Of a stretch of DNA of 10,831 bases, positions 1 to 7,478 are shown piece after piece. Below the pieces are notes generated by a model. That model worked only from the letters and a program-made list of their open reading frames with translations. It did not search any database and had not been told where the DNA came from. The position numbers were made by a program, and so were the translations under genes. The stretch's first letter is position 1. Each line of letters begins with the position of its first letter. The stretch comes from Candidatus Brocadiia bacterium (GTDB taxonomy: Bacteria; Planctomycetota; MHYJ01; WSZJ01), in NCBI GenBank assembly GCA_013360825.1, contig JABWAY010000132.1, positions 1-10,831 of the forward strand. The letters are read 5' to 3'.

Positions 1-30
1 CCGCGTCCAGCTCCCCGCCCGCCGAAGCGC

Positions 31-681
31 TCACCGTCGCGGCGCCTTCGCCGTCCCCGGCCCCGGGAACCAGTCGTGACCGGCCCTGTCGAACCGTTCG
101 GCCTGCTCCGCCGTCAGGAGCGCCCGCACCGACGCCACCGTCTGCTCCCGGATCCGCTCGATCTCAGGCCCGACCCCCTCCGGGTGCTGCTGCGCCGCCA
201 GGACGTACCCCTGCTGGTGATACCCCGCCCGCAGCGCCTCCTCCACCTGGCGCAGCTGGTCCCCCTCGATCTTCAGCCCGACGCACAACCGGTCGATCTC
301 CTTCCGGTTATCCTTCATGCGGCCCTCGCTGAAGCGCGCCGCGGACTTCTCCGCGTTCTCCAGCTTCTTCTTCTGGAGGACTGCCTCCACCGCGTTCTCC
401 CAGGCCTTCGGGTCCGGATCCCCGCCGGCGGGGGCGGGGGTCGTCCGGAGCGCATTCAGCTCGGCGCGGAGCTGATCCAGTTCCCTGCGCAGGGCCTCGC
501 GCTCCGACACCGAGGCAGGGACCGCCGCGGGCGACGCCGCCGCGGGTTTCTCCAGGCCTGCGACCCTGGCCTCCAGCGCCGCCAGCGGACCCGATACCCG
601 CGCCAGCTGCACGACCGCCGCCGCGGCGATCGCCGCCGCCAGCACCGGTATTCCGATCGTCACCGCCCCAGAGACCGCCAT
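31..681 (-). CDS. Membrane-anchored coiled-coil protein with Spy/CpxP-like LTxxQ motif
   Basis: 216 aa, unrecognised as a named gene. The ATG at 681 is preceded by GGGAGG at good spacing. Residues 7-26 form one hydrophobic, Ala-rich segment that is likely a signal anchor. Residues 32-80 are heptad-like (LEARVAGLE, then a long Glu/Arg/Leu run) and probably a coiled coil. A Pro/Gly linker (81-91) leads to a charged helical domain (92-200) ending in LLTAEQAERFD. This resembles the LTxxQ motif of Spy/CpxP/zinc-resistance-type periplasmic helical proteins, as does the preceding IERIREQTVASVRALL helix. One Cys lies at 133. It starts 23 bases after the stop of the FG-GAP/thioredoxin gene on the same strand, so co-transcription is likely. 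A role as periplasmic sensor or chaperone beside that protein is inference. The gene is real by codon use and RBS; the family placement is tentative. Confidence 0.8.
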   Translation of the reverse strand: MAVSGAVTIGIPVLAAAIAAAAVVQLARVSGPLAALEARVAGLEKPAAASPAAVPASVSEREALRRELDQLRAELNALRTTPAPAGGDPDPKAWENAVEAVLQKKKLENAEKSAARFSEGRMKDNRKEIDRLCVGLKIEGDQLRQVEEALRAGYHQQGYVLAAQQHPEGVGPEIERIREQTVASVRALLTAEQAERFDRAGHDWFPGPGTAKAPRR

Positions 682-704
682 CCCGCCTCCCGATTCGCCG
701 ACCC

Positions 705-2321
705 TCAGCGGTTCTCCCGCTGGTCCAGCTCCCGCAGCCACTTCCGCGGTTCCCCGTACTCCGGATCCAGCGCGATCGCGCCTTCGAAGAACCGCCGCGC
801 TTCGGCCTTCTGCCCCGTCATCATCTGGAATTTTCCCATCGCATTCATCGCGCGCGGGTTGGACGGGAGGGCGATGATGGCGCGCGAAAGGAGATCCCTG
901 GCCTGGTCGAACTCCCTGGACTCCGCGGAGGCGGACCCCCACAGAAGCAGGAACTCGCCGTCCTCCTTCTTGATTTCGGCTGCCCGGCGATAGTGGGGGA
1001 GGGACTCTGCGGCCTTCCCGGAGGAGTGGAGCGCGACCGCGAGATTGTACTGCACGTCCAGATAGCCCGGGTCCATCTCCAGGGAGCGATAGTAGGCCGC
1101 GATGGCCTCCTCCGTCTTCCCGGATGACGCCAGGTAAAGCCCGTGTGCGTGATGGGCGACCGCGCGAGGCTGGATCGCGAGGGATTTCTCGATGGCGACC
1201 AGCGCGTCGGCCAGCATCCTCCGTTTCCAGAACTCGTTGGCGAGCACTTCGAGGTGAAGCGCGGAGGTCCTCTCGCCCTCGAATGAGTCCAGGAGAACCG
1301 CGAGCTCCGGCTCCGTGACGGCACGGCGGAAGACCCGGCGGAGGTTCCCCTCGCCGTCGAACACGAAGGTGCTCGGGAGGATCGCTCCTCCTCCCTCGCC
1401 GAAGAAGCTCTTGAGGATGCGCTCGTTCGCGACCACCTGGGGATAGCCGAGACCGAATCCGGCGATCGCGGCGCGGACTGCGGCGGGATCGTCGTTCTCG
1501 ACGCTGACCCCTGTGAACTGGGTCGAGTCCGCGAACCTGGCCGCGAGCGCCGCCAGCGCGGGGAGTTCGACCTTGCAGGGAGCGCAGGTCACCCCCCAGA
1601 AGTTCACGACCGCCGGCCTCCCCCGGACCGCCAGGGGCCGGGCGCTGCCCTCGACAGCCTCGCCGGTCAGATCCCAGGAGAACGCGGGATCGACTCGCGG
1701 GCGGCTTTCGGCCGGCCACGCCCGGATCGCCTCCGTCGTGAAGGCCGGCGTTCCCTCGGTGAGATGAACCAGGAGTTTCACGGGAAGATCGGTCCATTCC
1801 TGGATCGCTCCCGACGGCCAGGTCACGCGGACCTTTTCGATCCGGTCCGCATCCCCGAGCCCGAAATGCTGGTCCCGGGAGACCTGGGCCATGTACCCGT
1901 CCGTCGCGGTCACCCGGCTCTGCTGCGTGACCCCCTTCGCCGTGACCTGGACGAGGGCGTGCAGCGCGTCGCCATGCGTCTTCGTGGCCCTGAGCCGCAG
2001 CCTGGCGAAGCTCCGCGGCGGACCGGTGTTCTCAACCAGGCGCAGCCCCTGGAGACTCTGGAGTGCCAGGTCGAGGTCCCCATCGCCGTCGATATCCACC
2101 GGGACGGCGACGCGGCCGTCATCGTCGAAATCCAGCCCCACCACGTATGACGATCGGAAGAATCGGGGGTACTCCCCGTCCGGATTGAGGAAGTAGTCGT
2201 CCCGTTCGTACCCGCTCCAGGAGCCGCGGAACGAACGGACCTCCGCCGAGTCGCTTCCTTTGCGTTTCTCCCGCTTCGTCTGGGCCTGCGCGTCGGCGAC
2301 AACCTGCCGCCAGTAGAACGT
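705..2321 (-). CDS. C-terminal part of split FG-GAP protein: ASPIC/UnbV, TlpA-like thioredoxin, TPR
   Basis: This open stretch continues the frame of the upstream gene right after an in-frame TGA (2322-2324). It begins TFYWRQVV, a sequence that by my recollection is typical of this family just after the last FG-GAP blade. The first usable start is GTG at 2144, with no Shine-Dalgarno site and inside a propeller blade, so independent translation is doubtful. Counting from 2144: two FG-GAP loops (LDFDDDG, VDIDGDGDLD) to 25; an ASPIC/UnbV domain about 44-130 (VTWPSGAIQEW); a thioredoxin-like domain about 155-290 with the redox pair CAPC at 187-190 and the cis-proline loop ILPSTF; then TPR-type helical repeats 300-470. 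The stop at 705 lies 23 bases before the LTxxQ protein gene. Domain calls are from visible motifs. Probable role: a periplasmic or surface scaffold with thiol-disulfide activity (inference). Confidence 0.8.
   Translation of the reverse strand, partial: TFYWRQVVADAQAQTKREKRKGSDSAEVRSFRGSWSGYERDDYFLNPDGEYPRFFRSSYVVGLDFDDDGRVAVPVDIDGDGDLDLALQSLQGLRLVENTGPPRSFARLRLRATKTHGDALHALVQVTAKGVTQQSRVTATDGYMAQVSRDQHFGLGDADRIEKVRVTWPSGAIQEWTDLPVKLLVHLTEGTPAFTTEAIRAWPAESRPRVDPAFSWDLTGEAVEGSARPLAVRGRPAVVNFWGVTCAPCKVELPALAALAARFADSTQFTGVSVENDDPAAVRAAIAGFGLGYPQVVANERILKSFFGEGGGAILPSTFVFDGEGNLRRVFRRAVTEPELAVLLDSFEGERTSALHLEVLANEFWKRRMLADALVAIEKSLAIQPRAVAHHAHGLYLASSGKTEEAIAAYYRSLEMDPGYLDVQYNLAVALHSSGKAAESLPHYRRAAEIKKEDGEFLLLWGSASAESREFDQARDLLSRAIIALPSNPRAMNAMGKFQMMTGQKAEARRFFEGAIALDPEYGEPRKWLRELDQRENR
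2295..2311 (-). promoter_or_regulatory. Hairpin just after the in-frame TGA, SECIS-like geometry (unproven)
   Basis: In the transcript, GGCGGC pairs with GUCGCC (five Watson-Crick pairs and one G-U) around a 5-base loop AGGUU. The loop begins 16 bases after the UGA. Bacterial SECIS elements, as generally described, have a short stem within roughly 16-37 bases of the UGA and a small apical loop with a G in its first two positions; this fits at the near limit. Such hairpins also arise by chance in GC-rich coding sequence, and no Cys is expected at this position of the family. Confidence 0.2.
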
Positions 2322-2324
2322 TCA
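2322..2324 (-). other. In-frame TGA interrupting the FG-GAP/ASPIC/thioredoxin gene
   Basis: Read on the minus strand the codons are GAT TAT TGA ACG TTC TAC TGG. The frame before and after is identical (2324 and 2144 differ by a multiple of 3), and family-like sequence runs on both sides without a gap. One base change from TGG, CGA, GGA, TCA or TTA explains it. It falls at residue 593 of a would-be 1131-aa protein, in the linker between the last FG-GAP motif of the N-terminal part and the YWRQVV segment. No frameshift is needed. Confidence 0.9.
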
Positions 2325-4100
2325 ATAATCGGGGGCGGAAGCGTCCGCGTTGCTCGTGAACCCGTTGGCGACGAAGATGTCCTTGTCGGTGTCGTTGTCG
2401 AAATCCGCAAACAGGCATCCCCAGGCCCAGTCCGCCTGGTTCACCTGCCACGGGACGCCGCACTCATCCCAGCGGCGCGAGGACGCATTCCAGCGGTAGA
2501 GCTGGTTTCCCTGCGCGAGCACCTTCGCGACCTGCCTGAGTTCCGGCGTCACCCCCGCGGCCAGCGGGACGATGCGGTTCCCGGCGTGGCTGTACATGTT
2601 CGAGATGTAGATCCACCACTGCCCCGTGTTGTCGAAGTCCGCGATGGTCACACCCATCGTGTAGTTCGACCCGTCCTCCAGCCCGAGCCCCCCGGTTCTG
2701 GAGAATCGACCGTTTCCGTCATTCACCCAGACCGCATTCGGCCCGTAGTCGTTGCACTCGTAGATGTCCAGGTCCCCGTCGAAATCCAGGTCCCAGATCT
2801 TCGCGCAGAACGTGTACTGCGTTCCCGTAATTCCCCGCGCGTCCGACTCCTCGGTGAACTTCAGGCCGCCGTGGTTCATGAACAGCCAGTTGTCGTTCCC
2901 GTCAAAGGAGGCCAGTGTGTTGAATTCCTCCTGGAGCGACCGGCCGTTGCTGTAGACGCAGTAGAAGAGATCCAGGTATCCGTTGCCGTCGATGTCCTCC
3001 GGGACGATCCCCTGGATGCCGATCTGGCGCATCCCCCGGGGATTCGAGAAAAAGAGCGCGCGGGGTTCCAGCACCCACCGGCCGTCGACCTTCCTGTAGA
3101 GCGGGAGGTAGCCGCCCGTGTCCGTGTACTCCAGGACGACCGCCCCGACGATCTCCTCCTGCCCGTCGTTGTCGAGGTCGACGCACAGCCACGAGGCCGG
3201 ACTCCCCTCGTTCTGCACCGGCGGTCCTTCCTCCGGGATAAAGCCTCCGTGGCCGTCGTTCACGAAGAGCCGCGACCAACCCGACACGCGGGTGGCCAGG
3301 AGATCCCAGAATCCGTCCCGATTGACATCGACGACGGCGATGCCGCCGAACATCGTGTTGTTCCGGTTGTCGATCAGCGCCTGGGTGACCCGTGCGGACT
3401 CCCGGGATTCCGGGACGTGGAAGCCTGTGGCCTGCGTGATGTCCCGCCAGGGGCGGAATCGTCCCTGGATGCGCGTTCCTTCGAGCCACTCCAGGCGCCG
3501 GAGTTTCCAGGTGTCCCCGGTGGCGACGGCCTCGATCCCCACGGACGCCACCAGGTCCCGACGGGTGCCGTCCGGCATCGGGCCTGCGAGCTGGAAGTGA
3601 ACTTTGGCGACCGCGCGGCTGCCGTCCGGCTCGACCAGGAACTCGTAGGTTCTCCAGGTGGTGCGTTCCACGAAGGAGACGCCCTGGAGGTGGGATTCGA
3701 CTGCGGCGAAAAACGCGTCGACCTGCATGTCCGGGTACGGACCGGGAGGATAATCCCGGATCAGCATCGTTGCGTCCGGGACTTCGCGGCCGTCGTCGGC
3801 TCCGGGAAAGCGTGCGAGGAAGTCGGAGGTGACCGAGGCCCGTACCTTGTCCCGGTCCTGCTCCCGGAGAGCCCTGATGAACGCGGACTTGACGGCCCCC
3901 CCGACCCTGTCGGAGGCGGCTTCCGACTGCCCGATGTCCGTCACCCAGGTGGCGGGTCGGCGGATGAAGGACTGCGTCGTCTCGGGAGCGTCGGCGGGTG
4001 GCAGGGGTGCAGGTCTGCTGCGGTCACGGAGGGCGAGCACGAGCCCGAATCCGATCACGAGGAGCGCAGCGCCGGCGACGATGACGGGCCTGGGGGACAT
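2322..4100 (-). CDS. N-terminal part of split envelope protein: anchor, NTF2-like domain, FG-GAP propeller
   Basis: 592 aa up to an in-frame TGA. The ATG at 4100 has GGGAG 11 bases upstream. Residues 5-24 are an uncleaved-type signal anchor. Residues 65-210 look like an NTF2/SnoaL-like domain (FIRALREQDRD, then strands ending DTWKLRRLEWLEG). From 249 on come FG-GAP/VCBS blades with calcium-loop-like motifs: VDVNRDGFWD, VDLDNDGQEE, EDIDGNGYLD, WDLDFDGDLD, ADFDNTGQWW and ADFDNDTDKD. The motif SNMYSHAGNRI (500-510) is typical of the CRTAC1/ASPIC-UnbV group as I remember it. The frame ends APDY-stop, just after the last blade begins (FVANGF). Coding continues in the same frame beyond the stop, so the natural product would be about 1131 aa (4100-705). 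As it stands it lacks the closing blade, ASPIC, thioredoxin and TPR parts. A pseudogene, sequence error or recoded stop are all possible. Confidence 0.88.
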   Translation of the reverse strand: MSPRPVIVAGAALLVIGFGLVLALRDRSRPAPLPPADAPETTQSFIRRPATWVTDIGQSEAASDRVGGAVKSAFIRALREQDRDKVRASVTSDFLARFPGADDGREVPDATMLIRDYPPGPYPDMQVDAFFAAVESHLQGVSFVERTTWRTYEFLVEPDGSRAVAKVHFQLAGPMPDGTRRDLVASVGIEAVATGDTWKLRRLEWLEGTRIQGRFRPWRDITQATGFHVPESRESARVTQALIDNRNNTMFGGIAVVDVNRDGFWDLLATRVSGWSRLFVNDGHGGFIPEEGPPVQNEGSPASWLCVDLDNDGQEEIVGAVVLEYTDTGGYLPLYRKVDGRWVLEPRALFFSNPRGMRQIGIQGIVPEDIDGNGYLDLFYCVYSNGRSLQEEFNTLASFDGNDNWLFMNHGGLKFTEESDARGITGTQYTFCAKIWDLDFDGDLDIYECNDYGPNAVWVNDGNGRFSRTGGLGLEDGSNYTMGVTIADFDNTGQWWIYISNMYSHAGNRIVPLAAGVTPELRQVAKVLAQGNQLYRWNASSRRWDECGVPWQVNQADWAWGCLFADFDNDTDKDIFVANGFTSNADASAPDY

Positions 4101-4192
4101 GGGGGTGATGGCTCCCGCGCTGTCGAGAGAGGGGAGTTATACGCAGGGTTGGGTCTGCTGGCAAGGGCATCGGCGGGCGGTGTGGAAACGTA

Positions 4193-4222
4193 GCGGGCCC
4201 CGGCATTTCTGCCGGGGCCCGC
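4193..4222 (-). terminator. Strong GC hairpin after the Asp-rich lipoprotein gene
   Basis: A perfect 12-bp inverted repeat (GCGGGCCCCGGC with its complement, 4193-4204 and 4211-4222) surrounds a 6-base loop. It begins 22 bases after the TAG of the lipoprotein gene and ends before the next minus-strand gene. Only three Ts follow on the minus strand (TACGTTTCC), so it is a terminator by position and stem strength rather than by a U tract. It should separate the lipoprotein transcript from the FG-GAP operon. Confidence 0.65.
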
Positions 4223-4244
4223 GGAAAATCGGACTGACAACGAA

Positions 4245-6887
4245 CTAATTACTGTCCGAGTCCAGGACTCGACCCTGCAGGCGGGTCGGGCCGCTGTCCA
4301 GGGCCTTGAACCACATGATGAACGATCCATGGGCTTCGTCGCAGGTGCAGGACGTCGGGAAGACGTACTCCAGCGTGGACGGGTCCTGATCGTCGTCATC
4401 GACGAGGATCGGATCGGTCGCGGCCGGGGCATCGTCCTCGTCGTCGTCGGCGAGCAGCCAGCCGATCTCGTCGTGGTCGGTCCCGTCGTCCTGGGACTGG
4501 AAGTAGGTGTGATCTTCCTGGTGGAAGTACACCACCACGCCGCCGTTGCCGATCAGGAGATCGATGACAAACGGGCTGGGCGTGCCGTCGTTCGCCTGCG
4601 GACGGCTGAGCTGGAACGGATCTTCCGTCAGGTCGGGCTCGAACATGGTGACAAAGGTCAGGCCGGAGTCGTCATCCGTGTGCACCGTGCGTGTCCGGAT
4701 GGCGTCGGCCCCGATGTACTCCGTGGTCTCGCTCTCGTTGAAGAGGACCGTGATGAGCTGATTGGGGCTCGCGCGCTCGTCGTCGTTGTCGCCATCGCTG
4801 TCGAAGTCGGCGATCTCGTCGCTGAGCGGAGTCCCCGCCACGATCAGGGAGCCGAAGTCCAGCTCACGATAGAGCACATTGCTGTCGATCTCACCCGAGC
4901 CGGAAACCAGCCCGGTACGGAGCCCGAAGAGCTGCTCGTCCGTGTCGCCGACGGTGTCGATGTCACGGAAGAACGCGACGAAGAAATTGCCGCCGTCGCC
5001 GCTGTCCGTGGCCTCGTAGTACCCGCCCCCGACCTCGTCCGTATCGCCGTCCGAAATCACATCGTCGTCGTCGTCGGTCGTGACCAGGGCGTCTGTGAAG
5101 GAGAAGGACGCAAACGCCGGCACGAGGTCCGCCGTCAGGCGCACCACGTTCAGCTCGTCGTAGCCGCCGTCGCTCTGTTCGTAGAACAGATTCATGACCT
5201 CGGCGTCCGACTGCTGGCCGCAGAGGTACCCGAGCTGATTCTGGAACTCGAAGACGTTCACATCGTCCCCGTCGACGTCGGGATTGACGTTGACGCCGAG
5301 CGTCGTCGCGCTGGCAACGGCCAGCACCCCCAGGTCCGGGTCCCGGCTGGTCCGGTAGTGGCCGACCCAGAGGCCACGGTCCGTGGCGCCGGAGTCGACG
5401 TCCTGCAGCCAGGCGAAGAACAGGTAGTCCCCGTTCCGGCTCATGACGACATCAAACGTGTACGGGCTGATCGAGTCCGTGATGGTGATGTCGTCGCTGC
5501 TGACGATGATCTGGGAAGTCCCGCCGGTCGCCGGATCCATCTGATTGAGGACCAGTGACCCCGAGTTGATCGCGACGTACGCGTTCGCCGGCTCGTCGCG
5601 CAGCTCCGTGCTGAAGAACACGATCTCCAGGATCCCCTCGTCCGGTCCATAGACACAGTGGCCGTCGAGGAATCCAAACTGCTGGATGAAGTCCGCCATG
5701 TCCGTATCCCCATCCGTCGAGTCCGGCGTCCCGGTGTGCATCAGGACCGGGGAAAAGAAGTCCGTCCCGCTGGTGTTGAACGTCGACGCCTGGATCGTGA
5801 CGTCCTCGGATCCCACGCTGCCGAAGTCGTCAAAGGTTGCGGTGCCGGACGCGTCCGTCGCGACCCGCTGCCAGATCGTGAAGTTGTAGGTGATGTAGTT
5901 CTGATCCACCCGCGACTCCTCAGCGTCCGTCCCGGCGTTTGAGGCTCCGAACGTCAGAATATCGATCGTGTCGATCGACGTCGGCAGGAGCGGATCTTCC
6001 GACGGCCCGGTCTGGTTCAAGGGGAACCGGACCCAGAACGTGATGTCGTCAAAATCCGCTCCGCCAAGATCCACCCGCTCGCGCCAGAACAGGATGATCT
6101 CCGAGGTCTCGTCCCCCCAGTGATAATTTCGTCCTGGAAAATCGGGGTTGCCGTTGTAAAAGTCATCGCCGGTCCAGCGCGCCTCACCACACAGGCCGTC
6201 GGAAATCAAGCCGTGCGTCGTGACATCCTCGCCCGACCCGGTCTCCGCGTCGATGCGGATGGAGAAGTCCAGAAAGCCGTAGTTGAATCCGGCGGACTCC
6301 GCACGGGAGACATCGAAGTAGTTGTAGAAGAGGGCGAGATCCGTGCCATCGCCGCCACCGGAATCGAAGTCTTCGCCGCGCCAGAAGATCAGCGCGTCGC
6401 CGCTCCGGTCTTCAGCGAGGTCGGAGTCATTGTTGTCCGTATTGACCCAGGCCACACTGACATCTTCCACGAAGTACGCGTTAGAGCCGAAATCGGAATC
6501 GTAGGGCGCACCATTGTAATCCACAGCGCGGCTCAGGTGCACCGGCGGGTGGAACTGGCCGCCCTCGTAATAGTTCACGTACAGGTTGGAAGCGCCGCCG
6601 AAAAACCCGCCCGCGTCGCTGTAGGTATAGACCACCATCGCCACATCGCGGTCGCCGTTGAAGAAGACCTCCACGTCGACCACCTCGTCCCCGGCGGGGC
6701 TCATCGCCCGCTTGTCGTCCGCGACGTTGCCGTCCTGGACCGACGTGCCCGGGAAGTTGTCCGTCGTGAAAATGCTGTCGCCCTGGTTGATCGTGGTCCG
6801 GCGTCCTTTGCGCCTGCTGCATCCTGCGGCGCTCAGCACGCACAGCCCGACGATCAGGGCCAGCGTCAGAAATCTGCGTCCTGCCAT
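4245..6887 (-). CDS. Large Asp-rich lipoprotein, probable beta-propeller-like, unknown function
   Basis: 880 aa. I chose ATG 6887 because AAGGAG sits 8 bases upstream and the protein then begins with a lipoprotein signal: MAGRR, a hydrophobic core to residue 18, then AAGC with Cys23 as the lipid-anchored residue. Position +2 is Ser, which favours outer-membrane sorting in Gram-negatives. The mature part is strikingly acidic, with runs such as TTDDDDDV and DDDEDDAP, and few Lys. It consists of many short beta-like segments with repeated aromatic strands (ALIFWRGEDFD, EIILFWRERV, FFAWLQDV, NFFVAFFRDI, GSFIMWFKAL). This periodic F/W strand plus Asp-turn pattern suggests a sialidase- or propeller-like fold (inference). 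CTC near the C-terminus (SCTCDEAH) could form a local disulfide. A surface or calcium-binding role is possible; I do not recognise the family. It is separated from the FG-GAP gene by 144 bases and a hairpin. Confidence 0.85.
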   Translation of the reverse strand: MAGRRFLTLALIVGLCVLSAAGCSRRKGRRTTINQGDSIFTTDNFPGTSVQDGNVADDKRAMSPAGDEVVDVEVFFNGDRDVAMVVYTYSDAGGFFGGASNLYVNYYEGGQFHPPVHLSRAVDYNGAPYDSDFGSNAYFVEDVSVAWVNTDNNDSDLAEDRSGDALIFWRGEDFDSGGGDGTDLALFYNYFDVSRAESAGFNYGFLDFSIRIDAETGSGEDVTTHGLISDGLCGEARWTGDDFYNGNPDFPGRNYHWGDETSEIILFWRERVDLGGADFDDITFWVRFPLNQTGPSEDPLLPTSIDTIDILTFGASNAGTDAEESRVDQNYITYNFTIWQRVATDASGTATFDDFGSVGSEDVTIQASTFNTSGTDFFSPVLMHTGTPDSTDGDTDMADFIQQFGFLDGHCVYGPDEGILEIVFFSTELRDEPANAYVAINSGSLVLNQMDPATGGTSQIIVSSDDITITDSISPYTFDVVMSRNGDYLFFAWLQDVDSGATDRGLWVGHYRTSRDPDLGVLAVASATTLGVNVNPDVDGDDVNVFEFQNQLGYLCGQQSDAEVMNLFYEQSDGGYDELNVVRLTADLVPAFASFSFTDALVTTDDDDDVISDGDTDEVGGGYYEATDSGDGGNFFVAFFRDIDTVGDTDEQLFGLRTGLVSGSGEIDSNVLYRELDFGSLIVAGTPLSDEIADFDSDGDNDDERASPNQLITVLFNESETTEYIGADAIRTRTVHTDDDSGLTFVTMFEPDLTEDPFQLSRPQANDGTPSPFVIDLLIGNGGVVVYFHQEDHTYFQSQDDGTDHDEIGWLLADDDEDDAPAATDPILVDDDDQDPSTLEYVFPTSCTCDEAHGSFIMWFKALDSGPTRLQGRVLDSDSN

Positions 6888-6895
6888 CGTTGCGT

Positions 6896-6901
6896 CTCCT
6901 T
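6896..6901 (-). promoter_or_regulatory. Ribosome binding site of the Asp-rich lipoprotein
   Basis: AAGGAG on the minus strand, 8 bases before ATG 6887. It decides the start over an in-frame ATG further upstream (6977), which has no such site and would put 30 polar residues before the signal peptide. Confidence 0.8.
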
Positions 6902-6924
6902 GAGATTGTGTCCGTCCAGATGAA

Positions 6925-6942
6925 GGGAGGTCATCGCCTCCC
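6925..6942 (-). other. Small hairpin in the lipoprotein leader
   Basis: A perfect 6-bp inverted repeat, GGGAGG and CCTCCC around a 6-base loop, lies 38 bases upstream of the lipoprotein start. One arm resembles a Shine-Dalgarno sequence held in a stem. It may be a leader structure or chance; no regulatory role is shown. Confidence 0.3.
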
Positions 6943-7035
6943 GCTTTCAGAAGGGCCCTGCAGGACTGACGGCTCACGGCGAATCAGATCAGGTGTTTCC
7001 GGGTTCCGTCCCTCCTTTCCTGTAGTGACCGCGGG

Positions 7036-7064
7036 AGCCTATGGTTTCACAAAGTTGTTGTTGA
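7036..7064 (-). promoter_or_regulatory. Candidate promoter for the lipoprotein gene
   Basis: On the minus strand TCAACA (7064-7059) and TAGGCT (7041-7036) are 17 bases apart, in the one AT-rich patch of this GC-rich intergenic region. TAGGCT keeps the TAnnnT core of a sigma-70 -10 element; the -35 match is 4 of 6. The leader would be about 140 bases long. The call rests on pattern only. Confidence 0.3.
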
Positions 7065-7230
7065 ATCGTCTTACCGGACCGCAGGACGCCCTGCGCATCG
7101 GGCACACCGAAAGCGGAACCTCCCGTTCGGACCCCGCACGGGATGGCCTTGCTGGGGAAGGACGAATGTTCCGGCGACGCGCAACAGGCGGCAACGGCCC
7201 GTGACGTCAGCGGGAACCCCCTCAACTTCG

Positions 7231-7277
7231 GTGGATAGGTTTTTCCAGCCCCCTCGGGTGACGGAAAACCCATCCAC
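7231..7277. repeat. Imperfect inverted repeat, 14 bp paired
   Basis: GTGGATAGGTTTTTCC (7231-7246) pairs with the complement of 7263-7277 with one mismatch and one bulged base, around a 16-base spacer that can itself pair CCC with GGG. Outside it, CCCC (7217-7220) can pair with GGGG (7280-7283) across an asymmetric loop. This is the longest paired structure in the divergent intergenic region. It could be a regulator site, a structured RNA or a mobile-element remnant; the sequence does not decide. Confidence 0.6.
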
Positions 7278-7478
7278 TCGGGGAGTTTCACCCGGTCGCA
7301 CCGGCGGGTCAATCGTTTTCTCTGCCGAAGCGCAGTCGGTCTGGGAGTCCGCCCTCCCCCCCGCATCCCGCGAATGTGCGAAATCACTCAATCGCAGGAA
7401 GAGTCCACGATCGGAGCAGCCAGGGACCGCCGGCCGGCATCCGCATGGCCGGCGGGATTCCGTTGAACAGGATTGCCC

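Noticed and set aside
76..993. Plus-strand open frame of about 300 codons
   Set aside because: It lies antisense to the LTxxQ protein and the TPR region. It is Arg/Pro/Leu-rich as expected of a shadow frame in high-GC DNA, with no RBS or domain.
2586..4193. Plus-strand open frame of 535 codons
   Set aside because: It is antisense to the FG-GAP propeller. Its Val/Asp/Arg-rich composition mirrors the Asp codons of the real gene, and no motif is present.
4329..5558. Plus-strand open frame of 409 codons
   Set aside because: It is antisense to the Asp-rich lipoprotein. The VVV/DR-rich text is the reverse reading of GAC/GTC runs.
6989..7387. Minus-strand open frame in the divergent intergenic region
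   Set aside because: It has no Shine-Dalgarno site, no hydrophobic or domain pattern and an odd Cys/Pro/Gly mix, and it contains the inverted repeat. A short real gene cannot be fully excluded.
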